Shown in pieces: positions 8,320-16,417 of a stretch of DNA of 64,000 bases. The stretch is taken from contig NZ_RCNT01000006.1 in the NCBI RefSeq assembly GCF_003688285.1, forward strand, positions 233,420-297,419, read 5' to 3'. The stretch comes from Rhodophyticola porphyridii (GTDB lineage: Bacteria; Pseudomonadota; Alphaproteobacteria; Rhodobacterales; Rhodobacteraceae). The notes beneath the pieces are model-generated. The model did not search any database. It saw only the letters and a program-made list of their open reading frames with translations, and was not told the DNA's origin. The position numbers and the translations under genes were made by a program. The number at the start of each line of letters is the position of its first letter. The stretch's first letter is position 1.

Positions 8320-8538
8320 ATGGCCAAGGAAGAAATGCTCGAATTTCCCGGCGTCGTGAAGGAACTCCTGCCGAATGCGACATTCCGGGTCGAGCTTGAA
8401 AACGGCCATGAGATCATCGCACATACGGCGGGCAAAATGCGCAAGAACCGGATCCGGGTCCTTGCGGGCGACAAGGTTCAGGTGGAAATGACCCCCTATG
8501 ACCTGACCAAGGGACGCATAAATTATCGCTTCAAGTAA
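8320..8538 (+). CDS. infA: Translation initiation factor IF-1
   Basis: IF-1 binds the ribosomal A site during initiation. The 72-residue protein has the standard length and sequence ([19 protein letters not shown]...[25 protein letters not shown]), forming a single S1-like OB fold. AAGGAGAGACC precedes the ATG. A 178-nt untranslated stretch separates it from the phosphatase gene and probably holds its own promoter; I see no clear -35/-10 pair there. It is followed closely by the maf-like gene. Confidence 0.98.
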   Translation: MAKEEMLEFPGVVKELLPNATFRVELENGHEIIAHTAGKMRKNRIRVLAGDKVQVEMTPYDLTKGRINYRFK

Positions 8539-8600
8539 GCGGGCATGATCGGAGTCCGTGCTTTGGGAGCCGATGTCCGGATATGGTGCGGGGCCTTTAC

Positions 8601-9176
8601 ATGAAACTGATCCTCGGATCGGGCAGCCCCCGCCGGAAAGAGATGCTGGCGGTGTTGGGCGTTGTGCCCGATATGATCGAGGCTCCCGATATCGACGAAG
8701 ATCCGCAGGCGGGCGAGTTGCCGCGCCCCTATTGCCGGCGCGTGGCGCGCGAGAAGGCGCTCGCGGTGAAGGCGGGCCCGGACGATCTGGTGCTTTGTGC
8801 CGATACCACCGTGGCGATGGGCCGCCGGATCATGGGCAAACCCACAGATGCGGCACAGGCGGCGGCATTTCTGACCGCACTGTCGGGCCGCAGGCACCGG
8901 GTGATCACCGCGGTCGTCCTGCGCCGGGGAGAGCGGTTGTGGGAACGCGATGTCGAAAGCCGGGTGCAGATGAAGCGGCTCAGCGATGCGGAACTGAACG
9001 GCTATCTTGCAACCGGTGACTGGCGTGGGAAGGCCGGTGGATACTCGATCCAGGGCCCGGCGGGCGCGTTCATTCCATGGATCAACGGCAGCCACTCGGC
9101 GATTGTCGGCCTGCCGCTTGCCGAAACGGCGTCGCTTTTGCAGGCCGCCGGCTGGCCGGTCTGGAGGCCGGAATGA
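8601..9176 (+). CDS. maf: Maf family nucleotide pyrophosphatase
   Basis: Maf proteins hydrolyse non-canonical or selected nucleoside triphosphates to monophosphates. The 191-residue protein begins [16 protein letters not shown], with the family's SxSPRR motif. It also has [17 protein letters not shown] and the C-terminal [21 protein letters not shown]. The ATG at 8601 is preferred to the in-frame one at 8583 because the family starts here and GCGGGG lies at a workable distance. Its stop overlaps the RNase gene by 4 nt (ATGA). Confidence 0.93.
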   Translation: MKLILGSGSPRRKEMLAVLGVVPDMIEAPDIDEDPQAGELPRPYCRRVAREKALAVKAGPDDLVLCADTTVAMGRRIMGKPTDAAQAAAFLTALSGRRHRVITAVVLRRGERLWERDVESRVQMKRLSDAELNGYLATGDWRGKAGGYSIQGPAGAFIPWINGSHSAIVGLPLAETASLLQAAGWPVWRPE

Positions 9177-10219
9177 AAGGTCGGGTGGTCCTGCTGGATC
9201 AGATCGCGGGCCGCAAGGCCGCGGCGCTCATGGTCGATGGCCGTCTGGAAGAGCTGGCCATCGATCCGCCCGAGGGCGCGGCGCCGGCTCCCGGCGCCAT
9301 CCTGCGCGCAGTGTGCGACCGGCCGCTGAAAGGGCAGGGCGGGATGATCCTGAAACTGCCCGATGGCGCGGGTTTCCTGCGCCAGGGCAAAGGGTTGAGC
9401 CCAGGTCAGCCGCTTCTCGTTCAGGTCACGGGGCTGGGCGAGGGCGGCAAGGCCACCCCGGTCAATACCCGGCTGCTGTTCAAGAGCCGTTACGCTATCG
9501 TCACGCCCGATGCACCGGGTCTGAACATCGCGCGCTCGATCCGCGACGAGGCGGAGCGGGACCGGCTTCTGGAACTGGCCCATGAGGCGATGGCAGGCGC
9601 GCCCGAAAACCATGGCCTGATCCTTCGCAGCGCCTCCGATGGCGTGACCGCAGAGGCGCTTGCCGATGATATCGCCGAGATGCGCGCCCTGGCGGATGCG
9701 GTTCTGGGCGATGCCGGGGGTGGCCCGGAACTGTTGCTGGATGCCCCCGACGCGCATCTTCTGGCCTGGCGTGACTGGTCGGTGCCCGACCCGGACGAGG
9801 TGCTGGATCATCCGGGCTGTTTTGCAGAGCTGGGCGCCCTGGAGGCGGTCGATTCGCTCTTGTCCCCGGGCCTGCGCCTGCCCGGCGGGGCGACCGCCAT
9901 GATCGAGCCGACATCGGCACTGGTTGCGGTCGATGTGAATACCGGGCCCGATACGTCGCTTGCGGCGGGGCTCAAGGCCAATCTGGCTCTCGCCCGCGAC
10001 TTGCCGAGACAGCTTCGCCTGCGCGGGCTGGCCGGCCAGATCACGCTGGATGTGGCGCCCATGCCCAAGAAAGACCGCCGCGGTTTCGAAGACGCGCTCA
10101 GACGGGCCTTTCGCGGCGATGCCACCGACACGGTCCTTGCAGGTTGGACGCCGCTTGGCCATTTTGAACTGCAACGGAAACGTGACCGTTGGCCACTGAC
10201 GGAGCTTTGGCCCAAATGA
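9173..10219 (+). CDS. Ribonuclease E/G family protein, short form
   Basis: This 348-residue protein is an RNase E/G-type endoribonuclease homologue. It has an S1-like segment (about residues 35-90) and the DNase-I-like catalytic part with [10 protein letters not shown] and [20 protein letters not shown], whose aspartates correspond to the metal-binding pair. It is clearly shorter than E. coli RNase G (489 residues) and lacks the C-terminal CPxCxG zinc link. It overlaps maf and yacG by 4 nt at either end. Short forms in this genomic position are normal in Rhodobacteraceae, so this is not read as a truncation. Confidence 0.88.
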   Translation: MKGRVVLLDQIAGRKAAALMVDGRLEELAIDPPEGAAPAPGAILRAVCDRPLKGQGGMILKLPDGAGFLRQGKGLSPGQPLLVQVTGLGEGGKATPVNTRLLFKSRYAIVTPDAPGLNIARSIRDEAERDRLLELAHEAMAGAPENHGLILRSASDGVTAEALADDIAEMRALADAVLGDAGGGPELLLDAPDAHLLAWRDWSVPDPDEVLDHPGCFAELGALEAVDSLLSPGLRLPGGATAMIEPTSALVAVDVNTGPDTSLAAGLKANLALARDLPRQLRLRGLAGQITLDVAPMPKKDRRGFEDALRRAFRGDATDTVLAGWTPLGHFELQRKRDRWPLTELWPK

Positions 10220-10410
10220 CCTGCCCGATCTGTTCGAAGAAGACCGCCCCGGAGTATCGCCCGTTCTGTTCGCGCCGCTGCGCGGATGTGGATCTGGGCC
10301 GCTGGCTGAACGGCAGCTACGCAATCCCGTCGAGCGACCCGGAGGACGCCGACGAACTGCCGGAGGCCCTGGAAAACGCCCGAAATCCCGGCCCGGGCCG
10401 GCCCCACTGA
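10216..10410 (+). CDS. yacG: DNA gyrase inhibitor YacG
   Basis: YacG is a small zinc protein that binds GyrB and inhibits gyrase in E. coli. The 64-residue protein has the complete zinc motif CPICSKKTAPEYRPFCSRRC (Cys-x2-Cys...Cys-x3-Cys) followed by ADVDLGRWLNGSYAIP, the family signature. The start at 10216 overlaps the RNase stop (ATGA); the longer in-frame start at 10189 lies within that gene. It closes the maf-RNase-yacG coupled unit. Confidence 0.95.
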   Translation: MTCPICSKKTAPEYRPFCSRRCADVDLGRWLNGSYAIPSSDPEDADELPEALENARNPGPGRPH

Positions 10411-10515
10411 CGGATGTCCGGGTGTCGCGAAAAAAACGCCCACAGAGCTATGGACAGCCCCCGCCCAAACCCCTAGAACGCGTGCACCCAACGGAGGCGT
10501 CCGCCCCGTTCCCGT

Positions 10516-10590
10516 GCCCGGGTAGCTCAGGGGTAGAGCAGTGGATTGAAAATCCTCGTGTCGGTGGTTCGATTCCGCCCCCGGGCACCA
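10516..10590 (+). tRNA. tRNA-Phe (anticodon GAA)
   Basis: The 75-nt gene has a perfect acceptor stem GCCCGGG/CCCGGGC, D-stem GCTC/GAGC, anticodon loop TTGAAAA (GAA, phenylalanine), T-stem GGTGG/CCGCC and encoded CCA. The anticodon stem GTGGA/TCCTC has one T-T mismatch. To my recollection this is usual for Rhodobacteraceae tRNA-Phe, so the gene looks functional. The 3' flank is an integration-scar region. Confidence 0.97.
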
Positions 10591-10735
10591 TTTAAAACAA
10601 ATAAAAACAATGCCTTGTCGCGTCGCCAATGTCGCTAGACAGGCAGGTATTTTGCCGTGGGTATCATCTGGGTAGCATGTCGGACTCGTTGCCGATCCGC
10701 GCGGCAGGGTCAGCGTTGTTGTGTCGTGGAAATAG
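10591..10735. other. Non-coding stretch after tRNA-Phe
   Basis: I see no gene in these 145 bases. They begin with an A-rich run after the tRNA 3' end and become ordinary mixed sequence. They separate the tRNA from a decayed nuclease gene and probably mark the edge of old inserted DNA. Confidence 0.4.
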
Positions 10736-11188
10736 TTAGCTTCCGTCCAATCCGACCCAGCGCGAAACGGCAAGGTCTGCGAACCGTTCGCCACGCTCGC
10801 GGATTTCATTTTCGGTCCAGCGCGTTTTCCCGGTGAACCACTTGTTCAGGAACAAGCCCGTGTGCTCGGCGAACTTTACCTTCTTCTCATCGAAGCCCTT
10901 GTTCCCCGATGAGATGTTCAGACCGCCTGTGAGCAGCGTAAGGTTGCCCAAGGTGTGCAGGATGGCGTTTCGTGCGATGGCCTTGCCGTCGTCATCCGAG
11001 GGGCGACCAGTCGATCCGTCCTCATAGGGCCAGTCATCGCCCCATGACTGCGGCATGACATGCTCGACCCACAGATTAAGGGGCTGGTCGGACTGCTCGG
11101 CGAGTTTGGACCTGCTTGCGAGTTCCAGTTACCACAGGATGTCCGTCAGTCGTGGGCGCGGCGAAATCGCATAAGCGTTCTCGTTCAA
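10736..11188 (-). pseudogene. Remnant of a GmrSD/DUF262-DUF1524 type nuclease gene (C-terminal part)
   Basis: Read on the minus strand, the last ~106 residues carry the HNH-type DUF1524 pattern. VEHVMPQSW is the catalytic His motif, followed by NAILHTLGNLTLLTGGLN and later a FTGKTRWTENEI helix. In the intact family an N-terminal DUF262 domain precedes this, and the enzymes act in defence against modified phage DNA. Upstream the same frame continues (PLNLWVEHV, SRSKLAEQSD) past an in-frame TAA at 11131-11129, to about 11188 where IS3 sequence begins. The N-terminal half is gone, so the gene is dead. Confidence 0.65.
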
Positions 11189-11189
11189 G

Positions 11190-11323
11190 ATGCCGCGTCA
11201 TTCTTTGGCATGGGCCGATACTGCTGCACCGAGCGCGCAAGACCGACGATCCGGCACGCGCGCCGCTCGCTGAACCCACGCTCGGTCATCAGAAAGCCCA
11301 CAGCTCGTCGCTTCGCCATGGGC
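11190..11323 (-). pseudogene. IS3-family OrfB, N-terminal fragment
   Basis: After OrfA another minus-strand frame encodes RRAVGFLMTERGFSERRACRIVGLAR and then a short continuation. This matches the start of IS3 OrfB, which normally continues for some 270 residues with the DDE catalytic core. The core is absent. The frame ends where the nuclease remnant begins. Confidence 0.65.
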
Positions 11324-11590
11324 TTACCAATGTTTTTGCAGCAGATCCTTCATCGCGGACATGTCCAGCATTTGATCCGCGACGATCCGCTTCAGCTTGG
11401 CGTTCTCGGCTTCCAGAGCTCTCAGGCGCTTTGCATCGCCAGCTTCCATGCCCCCGTACTTCTTCCGCCAGCTGTAGAATGTAGCTGAGCTGATGCTGTG
11501 ACGTCGACAGATATCGTCCGTCTTCGCACCTGCCTCGCTCTCCTTCAGCACGCCGATGATCTGTTCTTCTGTGAAACGCTTCCGCTTCAT
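11324..11590 (-). CDS. IS3-family transposase OrfA
   Basis: This 88-residue protein begins MKRKRFTEEQIIGVLKESEAG. It carries the helix-turn-helix DICRRHSISSATFYSWRKKYGG (in parts) and a C-terminal leucine-zipper-like region (KRLRALEAENAKLKRIVADQ), the standard OrfA architecture. In intact elements OrfA is fused to OrfB by a -1 frameshift to give the transposase. Here OrfB is cut short, so OrfA alone has no transposition activity. Confidence 0.88.
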   Translation of the reverse strand: MKRKRFTEEQIIGVLKESEAGAKTDDICRRHSISSATFYSWRKKYGGMEAGDAKRLRALEAENAKLKRIVADQMLDMSAMKDLLQKHW

Positions 11591-11664
11591 GGGTCTTCCT
11601 CCTTCGTCCATTCAAAGGTGGAAAATTCCAGTTCGCAATGGACCGGAAATCAGGGGCAAGGTCA

Positions 11665-11739
11665 AAACCACGATATCACAGCACGCACCGCTTCCTTCAG
11701 GTCTGACCTGTCCTTGACCAGCATTTCGGGCCGCGCCAT
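11665..11739 (-). pseudogene. Possible gene start cut off by the IS3 remnant
   Basis: From an ATG at 11739 the minus strand encodes 25 residues, MARPEMLVKDRSDLKEAV and seven more. It then meets a TGA formed by the first three bases of the IS tip. It looks like the beginning of a gene that diverged from soeA and lost its remainder by insertion. The ribosome site (GGAG, 13 nt away) is poor, so this may be chance. Confidence 0.3.
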
Positions 11740-11901
11740 GGCAGTTCGTCTCCGCCTCTTGTCATCGGGAGGCGATGTCCACAATGTGCGAAGGCGGCGA
11801 TATGCAGGGGCAGATGCGCGGCTGAACGTGAAGGGGAGACGCCAGATGTTTGGAAATGAGCGATTTTCGCACGCTGTGCCCTGGAAACCGGAAGGCGGCT
11901 C

Positions 11902-14745
11902 GTGGTGAGCGCGAAGCAACCCTTTTTGGAGATCTCCCCCAGGGTTTCGGACGAGGTTCGCAAGACCACATGCTACATGTGCGCCTGCCGCTGCGGTATT
12001 GATGTGCATCTGCGCGCGGATGCCGAAGGGGTGCCCCGGATCCGCTATATCGAAGGTAACCGCGATCATCCGGTGAACCGGGGCGTGCTTTGTGCGAAAG
12101 GCTCCGCCGGAATCATGCAGCATTATGCTCCCGCAAGGCTGAAAGCACCGCTCAAGCGCGTGGGCCCGCGCGGCTCGGGCCGGTTCGAGGAGATCGGGTG
12201 GGAGGAGGCGATGGAGATCGCCGTTTCATGGCTGAAACCGATCCGCGAGAAGGATCCGAAGAAACTTGCCTTCTTCACCGGCCGCGACCAGAGCCAGAGC
12301 TTCACCGGTTGGTGGGCGCAGCAATACGGAACGCCGAATTATGCCGCCCATGGCGGGTTTTGCTCGGTCAACATGGCTGCGGCGGGTATCTACACGATGG
12401 GCGGCGCGTTCTGGGAGTTCGGCTCGCCGGATTGGGACCGCACGAGGATGTTTATGATCTTCGGTGTTGCCGAGGACCACGACAGCAACCCGATCAAGAT
12501 GGGTCTGGGAAAGCTGAAGGCACGCGGGGCCAAGGTGGTTGCCGTCAACCCGGTGCGCTCGGGATACAATGCGATTGCCGATGAATGGGTGGGGATCACG
12601 CCGGGCACGGACGGGTTGTTCATTCTCGCGCTGATCCACGAGCTGCTCCGGTCAGGTCAGATCGACCTCGACTATTTGCTGCGCTACACGAACGCGCCGC
12701 ATCTGGTGGTGAAGAATGATGGCGGGCCCGATCACGGGCTGATTGCGCGAAACGAGGCCGGGGAACCGCTTGTCTGGGACCGGGACGAGCATCGCGCGCG
12801 TGGCTGGAGGGAGATCTCGACCAAAGCCGCGTTGCACGGTGAGGTGACGCTGCCCGACGGGCGCAGGGCTGTCCCGTCCTTCGACCTGCTGGCCCGGCGG
12901 TATCTGGGCGCGGAATATGCTCCCGAGGCGGTGGCAGAGCAGACGGGTGTGCCCGCCGAAACCATCCGCCGGCTGGCCGCGGAACTGGCGCGCACCGCCT
13001 TCGAAGAGGCGATCACCCTCGATCAGCCCTGGACCGATATGCGTGGCGAGCGTCATGATACCATGATCGGCCGGCCGGTCAGCTTTCATGCGATGCGCGG
13101 CATCTCGGCCCATTCCAACGGGTTTCAGACGGCACGCGCGTTGCACCTGCTGCAAATTCTGCTGGGTGCGGTCGAATGCCCGGGCGGTTTCCGTTTCAAG
13201 CCGCCTTACCCCAAGCCTGTCCTGGCCCACCCAACGCCGCATAGCGAAGCCCATCCGAACGCGCCGCTGGCGGGCCCGCATCTGGGCTATCCAAGGGGGC
13301 CGGAGGACTTGCGCCTGGACAAGGACGGTCATCCCGAACGGATCGACAAGGCCTTCACATGGGAGGCACCGCTTTCGGTCCACGGGCTGATGCATATGGT
13401 CATCTCGAACGCGGTCGCGGGCGACCCCTACGAGATCGACACGCTCTTTCTCTACATGGCGAACATGGCGTGGAACTCGTCGATGAATACCCGCGGTGTG
13501 ATGGATATGCTGGAGGCGACGAACGCCGATGGCAGCTACAGGATTCCGCATATCATCTATTCCGACGCCTATTCGTCGGAAATGGTGGCCTATGCCGATC
13601 TGATCCTGCCGGACACGACCTATCTGGAGCGGCATGACTGCATCTCCCTGCTGGATCGTCCGATTTGCGAACCCGACGCGGTGGCCGATGCCATCCGCTG
13701 GCCGGTGGTGGAGCCGGACCGGGATGTGCGGGGCTTTCAATCGGTGCTGATCGATCTGGGCGCGCGGCTTGGCCTGCCGGGCTTCGTCACCGGGGCGGGC
13801 GATGCGGTTTACAAGGATTACGCGGATTACATCGTCAACCACCAGCGCAAGCCAGGTGTCGGGCCGCTGGCGGGCTGGCGGGGGGAGGGGGAGGATATCG
13901 GGCGCGGTCGGCCGAACCCTGATCAGCTGCACCGCTACATCGAGAATGGCGGCTTCTGGAAAAGCCATATTCCGGCCGCCGCGCAGTTCTACAAGATGGC
14001 CAATCAGGCCTATCAGGATTGGGCCGTCGGGATGGGGTTTTACGATGCACCGCAGCCCTATACCTTCGATATCTATGTCGAAACCCTGCGCAAGTTCCAG
14101 CTGGCCGCCGAGGGCCACGGCGAGCGGCAGCCCCCTGAGCACCTGCGCGCGCAGGTGGCTCTGGCCTTCGATCCGCTTCCCGTCTGGTACCCGCCATTCG
14201 AAGGCGAGGCCGTGACCGGGGATTTCCCGCTTCACGCGATCACGCAGCGCCCGGCGGCGATGTATCATTCCTGGGGATCCCAGAATGCCTGGCTGCGGCA
14301 GATCCACGGCCAAAACCCGCTTTACGTCCCCGGGGAGGTGATGGAGAGCGCGGGCCTCACCGATGGCGGATGGGCCTGGGTGATCTCACATCATGGCAGG
14401 ATCAGGGTGCCGGTGCGCCGGACCGATGCGGCCAATGGCAAGACACTCTGGACATGGAATGCCATCGGCAAGCGCAAGGGCGCCTGGGCGCTGTCGCCGG
14501 GCGCGCCCGAGGCGACCAAGGGGTTCTTGCTGAACCACCTCATCTCAGAACTTCTGCCGCCCAAGGGCGACGGGCTGCGATGGGCCAATTCCGACCCGGT
14601 AACGGGGCAGGCGGCGTGGTACGATTTGCGGGTGCGGATCGAACCGGCCAGCGATGATGGCCCGCTCGACCCGCTGATGGACGCCCAGGACAGCCCCGTG
14701 GGGCGCGGCACCGGCGATGTGACCTACGGGGAGGAGTGGACATGA
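11902..14745 (+). CDS. soeA: Sulfite dehydrogenase SoeA, molybdopterin subunit
   Basis: SoeA is the catalytic subunit of SoeABC, which oxidises sulfite to sulfate on the cytoplasmic side of the inner membrane. The 947-residue protein belongs to the DMSO-reductase/polysulfide-reductase superfamily. It has an N-terminal [4Fe-4S] motif (Cys24, Cys27, Cys31, Cys64), no Tat signal, and AAHGGFCSVN with Cys154 as probable molybdenum ligand. The start is GTG at 11902 (or 11905), following GGAAGG. The stop overlaps soeB (ATGA). The Soe assignment rests on subunit order, the cytoplasmic location and resemblance to known Rhodobacteraceae proteins. A related polysulfide or thiosulfate enzyme would normally be exported. 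Confidence 0.87.
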   Translation: MVSAKQPFLEISPRVSDEVRKTTCYMCACRCGIDVHLRADAEGVPRIRYIEGNRDHPVNRGVLCAKGSAGIMQHYAPARLKAPLKRVGPRGSGRFEEIGWEEAMEIAVSWLKPIREKDPKKLAFFTGRDQSQSFTGWWAQQYGTPNYAAHGGFCSVNMAAAGIYTMGGAFWEFGSPDWDRTRMFMIFGVAEDHDSNPIKMGLGKLKARGAKVVAVNPVRSGYNAIADEWVGITPGTDGLFILALIHELLRSGQIDLDYLLRYTNAPHLVVKNDGGPDHGLIARNEAGEPLVWDRDEHRARGWREISTKAALHGEVTLPDGRRAVPSFDLLARRYLGAEYAPEAVAEQTGVPAETIRRLAAELARTAFEEAITLDQPWTDMRGERHDTMIGRPVSFHAMRGISAHSNGFQTARALHLLQILLGAVECPGGFRFKPPYPKPVLAHPTPHSEAHPNAPLAGPHLGYPRGPEDLRLDKDGHPERIDKAFTWEAPLSVHGLMHMVISNAVAGDPYEIDTLFLYMANMAWNSSMNTRGVMDMLEATNADGSYRIPHIIYSDAYSSEMVAYADLILPDTTYLERHDCISLLDRPICEPDAVADAIRWPVVEPDRDVRGFQSVLIDLGARLGLPGFVTGAGDAVYKDYADYIVNHQRKPGVGPLAGWRGEGEDIGRGRPNPDQLHRYIENGGFWKSHIPAAAQFYKMANQAYQDWAVGMGFYDAPQPYTFDIYVETLRKFQLAAEGHGERQPPEHLRAQVALAFDPLPVWYPPFEGEAVTGDFPLHAITQRPAAMYHSWGSQNAWLRQIHGQNPLYVPGEVMESAGLTDGGWAWVISHHGRIRVPVRRTDAANGKTLWTWNAIGKRKGAWALSPGAPEATKGFLLNHLISELLPPKGDGLRWANSDPVTGQAAWYDLRVRIEPASDDGPLDPLMDAQDSPVGRGTGDVTYGEEWT

Positions 14746-15497
14746 CCTCTCTGCCCGCCTCGACCGCAGTGAAACTCGGCCTCGTGATCGATCTGGATAC
14801 CTGTGTCGGTTGCCATGCCTGCGTGATTTCCTGCAAGGAATGGAATACCGGCGGCTATGGTTCGGCCCTGGCCGATGCCGATGCCTATGGCGATGCGCCG
14901 CTTGGTGCGTTCCTGAACCGGGTCCACACATTCGAAGTCAAGCCGGAGGAGGGGCCCGCCACGGTCGTGCATTTCCCGAAATCCTGCCTGCATTGCGACG
15001 ATGCGCCCTGCGTGACCGTCTGCCCGACGGGGGCCAGCTACAAACGCGCCGAAGACGGGATCGTGCTGGTCAATGAGGATGCATGCATCGGCTGCGGGCT
15101 GTGTGCCTGGGCCTGTCCCTATGGCGCCCGCGAGATGGATCCGGTCGAGAAGGTCATGAAGAAATGCACCCTCTGCGTCGACCGGATCTATAATGAGAAC
15201 ATCGTCGAGGAAGACCGGATCCCGTCCTGTGTGCGGACCTGCCCGGCCGGTGCGCGGCATTTCGGCGATCTGAACGATCCGGCCTCGGCCGTGTCCGAAC
15301 TGGTGGCCGCGCGCGGTGGGTTCGACCTCATGCCCGAGCAGGGCACCGGACCGGTGAACAAATACTTGCCGCCCCGTCCCAGAACGCCCGAGCCGGTTCC
15401 TGATCTGCCCGATCTTGCCGATCTGGCGGCGGATGCGCGCGAGACACGGGCGGAGGGTTTCTTCGGCTGGCTGGACCGCGCGCTGGAGCGGCTCTGA
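14742..15497 (+). CDS. soeB: Sulfite dehydrogenase SoeB, iron-sulfur subunit
   Basis: This 251-residue electron-transfer subunit carries four [4Fe-4S] cysteine groups: CVGCHACVISC, CLHCDDAPCVTVC, CIGCGLCAWAC and CTLC with a later CVRTC. It would pass electrons from SoeA to the membrane anchor. The ATG at 14742 follows GGGGAGGAG and overlaps the soeA stop, so it is preferred to an in-frame GTG at 14736. It overlaps soeC by one base (TGATG). No export signal is present, in keeping with a cytoplasm-facing complex. Confidence 0.9.
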   Translation: MTSLPASTAVKLGLVIDLDTCVGCHACVISCKEWNTGGYGSALADADAYGDAPLGAFLNRVHTFEVKPEEGPATVVHFPKSCLHCDDAPCVTVCPTGASYKRAEDGIVLVNEDACIGCGLCAWACPYGAREMDPVEKVMKKCTLCVDRIYNENIVEEDRIPSCVRTCPAGARHFGDLNDPASAVSELVAARGGFDLMPEQGTGPVNKYLPPRPRTPEPVPDLPDLADLAADARETRAEGFFGWLDRALERL

Positions 15498-16417
15498 TGC
15501 ATCCTGCCTATTCGATCATCTTCTTCACGGTCAGTTCCGGGGCCGGTTTTGGCGTTCTTGCGGCGCTTGGTCTGGCCGCATTTCTGGGCCTGACGCCGCA
15601 AGGTGGCCTCTATTGGGCCGGGTTCGTGATCGGCTTTGGCCTGTCCATGGCCGGGCTGGTGTCCTCGACCTTCCATCTGGGTCACCCGGAGCGGGCATGG
15701 CGCGCGCTCAGCCAGTGGCGCAGCTCCTGGCTCTCGCGGGAGGGGGTGCTGGCCATCGTCGCGCTGGCCCTTGCCGGGGCCTTCGCGCTGAGCCTGCTGA
15801 TGGGCGGGCAGGGGCGGCTGCTGGGACTGCTGACGGCGGCCTTTTCGCTGATCACGGTCTACTCCACCTCGATGATCTATGCGCAGCTGAAAACCGTGCA
15901 GCGCTGGTGCCAGCCGCTGACACCGGTGGTGTTTCTGTGCTTTTCGCTTGCCGGCGGCGCGCTGATCTACGCGTTTCTGGCGCAGGTCTTTGCCGGTGGC
16001 GCAGGTGTGTTGCCGACCGTAGCGGCGCTGCTGGTGTTTCTGGCATGGGGCGCAAAGCTTGGCTGGTGGCGCCGGGGGGATACGGCCCCGGTCCTGTCCA
16101 CCCCGGAAAGCGCCACCGGTCTCGGCGCCATGGGCAAGGTGCGCATGCTGGAAGCCCCGCATACGGGCGGAAACTACCTGCTGAAGGAGATGGGCTACAA
16201 GATCGGCCGCAAGCATCAGGCCAGGCTGCGCCAGATCGCGCTGATGCTGGGCGGGATCGTTCCGGTCTTCGCGACCCTGTTTGCCTCCTGGGGCCTGTGG
16301 CCCGGACTTTTTCTGCTTATGGCCGTTCTTGCGTTTCTGGGCGGGCTTCTGGCCGAGCGCTGGCTGTTCTTCGCCGAAGCGGAGCACAGCGTGATGACCT
16401 ATTACACCCGCACCTAG
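15497..16417 (+). CDS. soeC: Sulfite dehydrogenase SoeC, DmsC-type membrane anchor
   Basis: This 306-residue integral membrane protein has about eight hydrophobic segments and resembles the DmsC/NrfD-type quinone-linked anchors. It begins MHPAYSIIFFTVSSGAGFGV and contains the stretch FHLGHPERAWRALSQWRSSW. It should anchor SoeAB and deliver electrons to quinone. Its stop TAG shares the tetranucleotide CTAG with the stop of the convergent dehalogenase gene, so the two mRNAs overlap at their 3' ends. Confidence 0.9.
   Translation: MHPAYSIIFFTVSSGAGFGVLAALGLAAFLGLTPQGGLYWAGFVIGFGLSMAGLVSSTFHLGHPERAWRALSQWRSSWLSREGVLAIVALALAGAFALSLLMGGQGRLLGLLTAAFSLITVYSTSMIYAQLKTVQRWCQPLTPVVFLCFSLAGGALIYAFLAQVFAGGAGVLPTVAALLVFLAWGAKLGWWRRGDTAPVLSTPESATGLGAMGKVRMLEAPHTGGNYLLKEMGYKIGRKHQARLRQIALMLGGIVPVFATLFASWGLWPGLFLLMAVLAFLGGLLAERWLFFAEAEHSVMTYYTRT

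Larger units (their letters stand above)
11190..11664 (-). mobile_element. Truncated IS3-family insertion sequence
   Basis: The element keeps its 5' end with complete orfA and only the start of orfB. The outer tip at 11664 reads TGACCTTGCCCC inward on the minus strand, typical of an IS3-type terminal repeat. The other end is missing: orfB sequence gives way to the nuclease remnant near 11190. The boundary there is approximate. The element cannot transpose alone. Confidence 0.7.

Noticed and set aside
12652..14313. A 553-residue minus-strand open frame inside soeA.
   Set aside because: soeA is complete with all its cofactor motifs, and the antisense product is Arg/His/Gln-rich and unrecognisable.
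11902..16417. soeABC as a formate dehydrogenase, DMSO reductase or polysulfide/thiosulfate reductase.
   Set aside because: The catalytic subunit has no Tat signal, has a Cys-type HGGFC ligand motif, and is paired with a four-cluster ferredoxin and DmsC-like anchor in the Soe order. Exported reductases of those types would carry a Tat signal.
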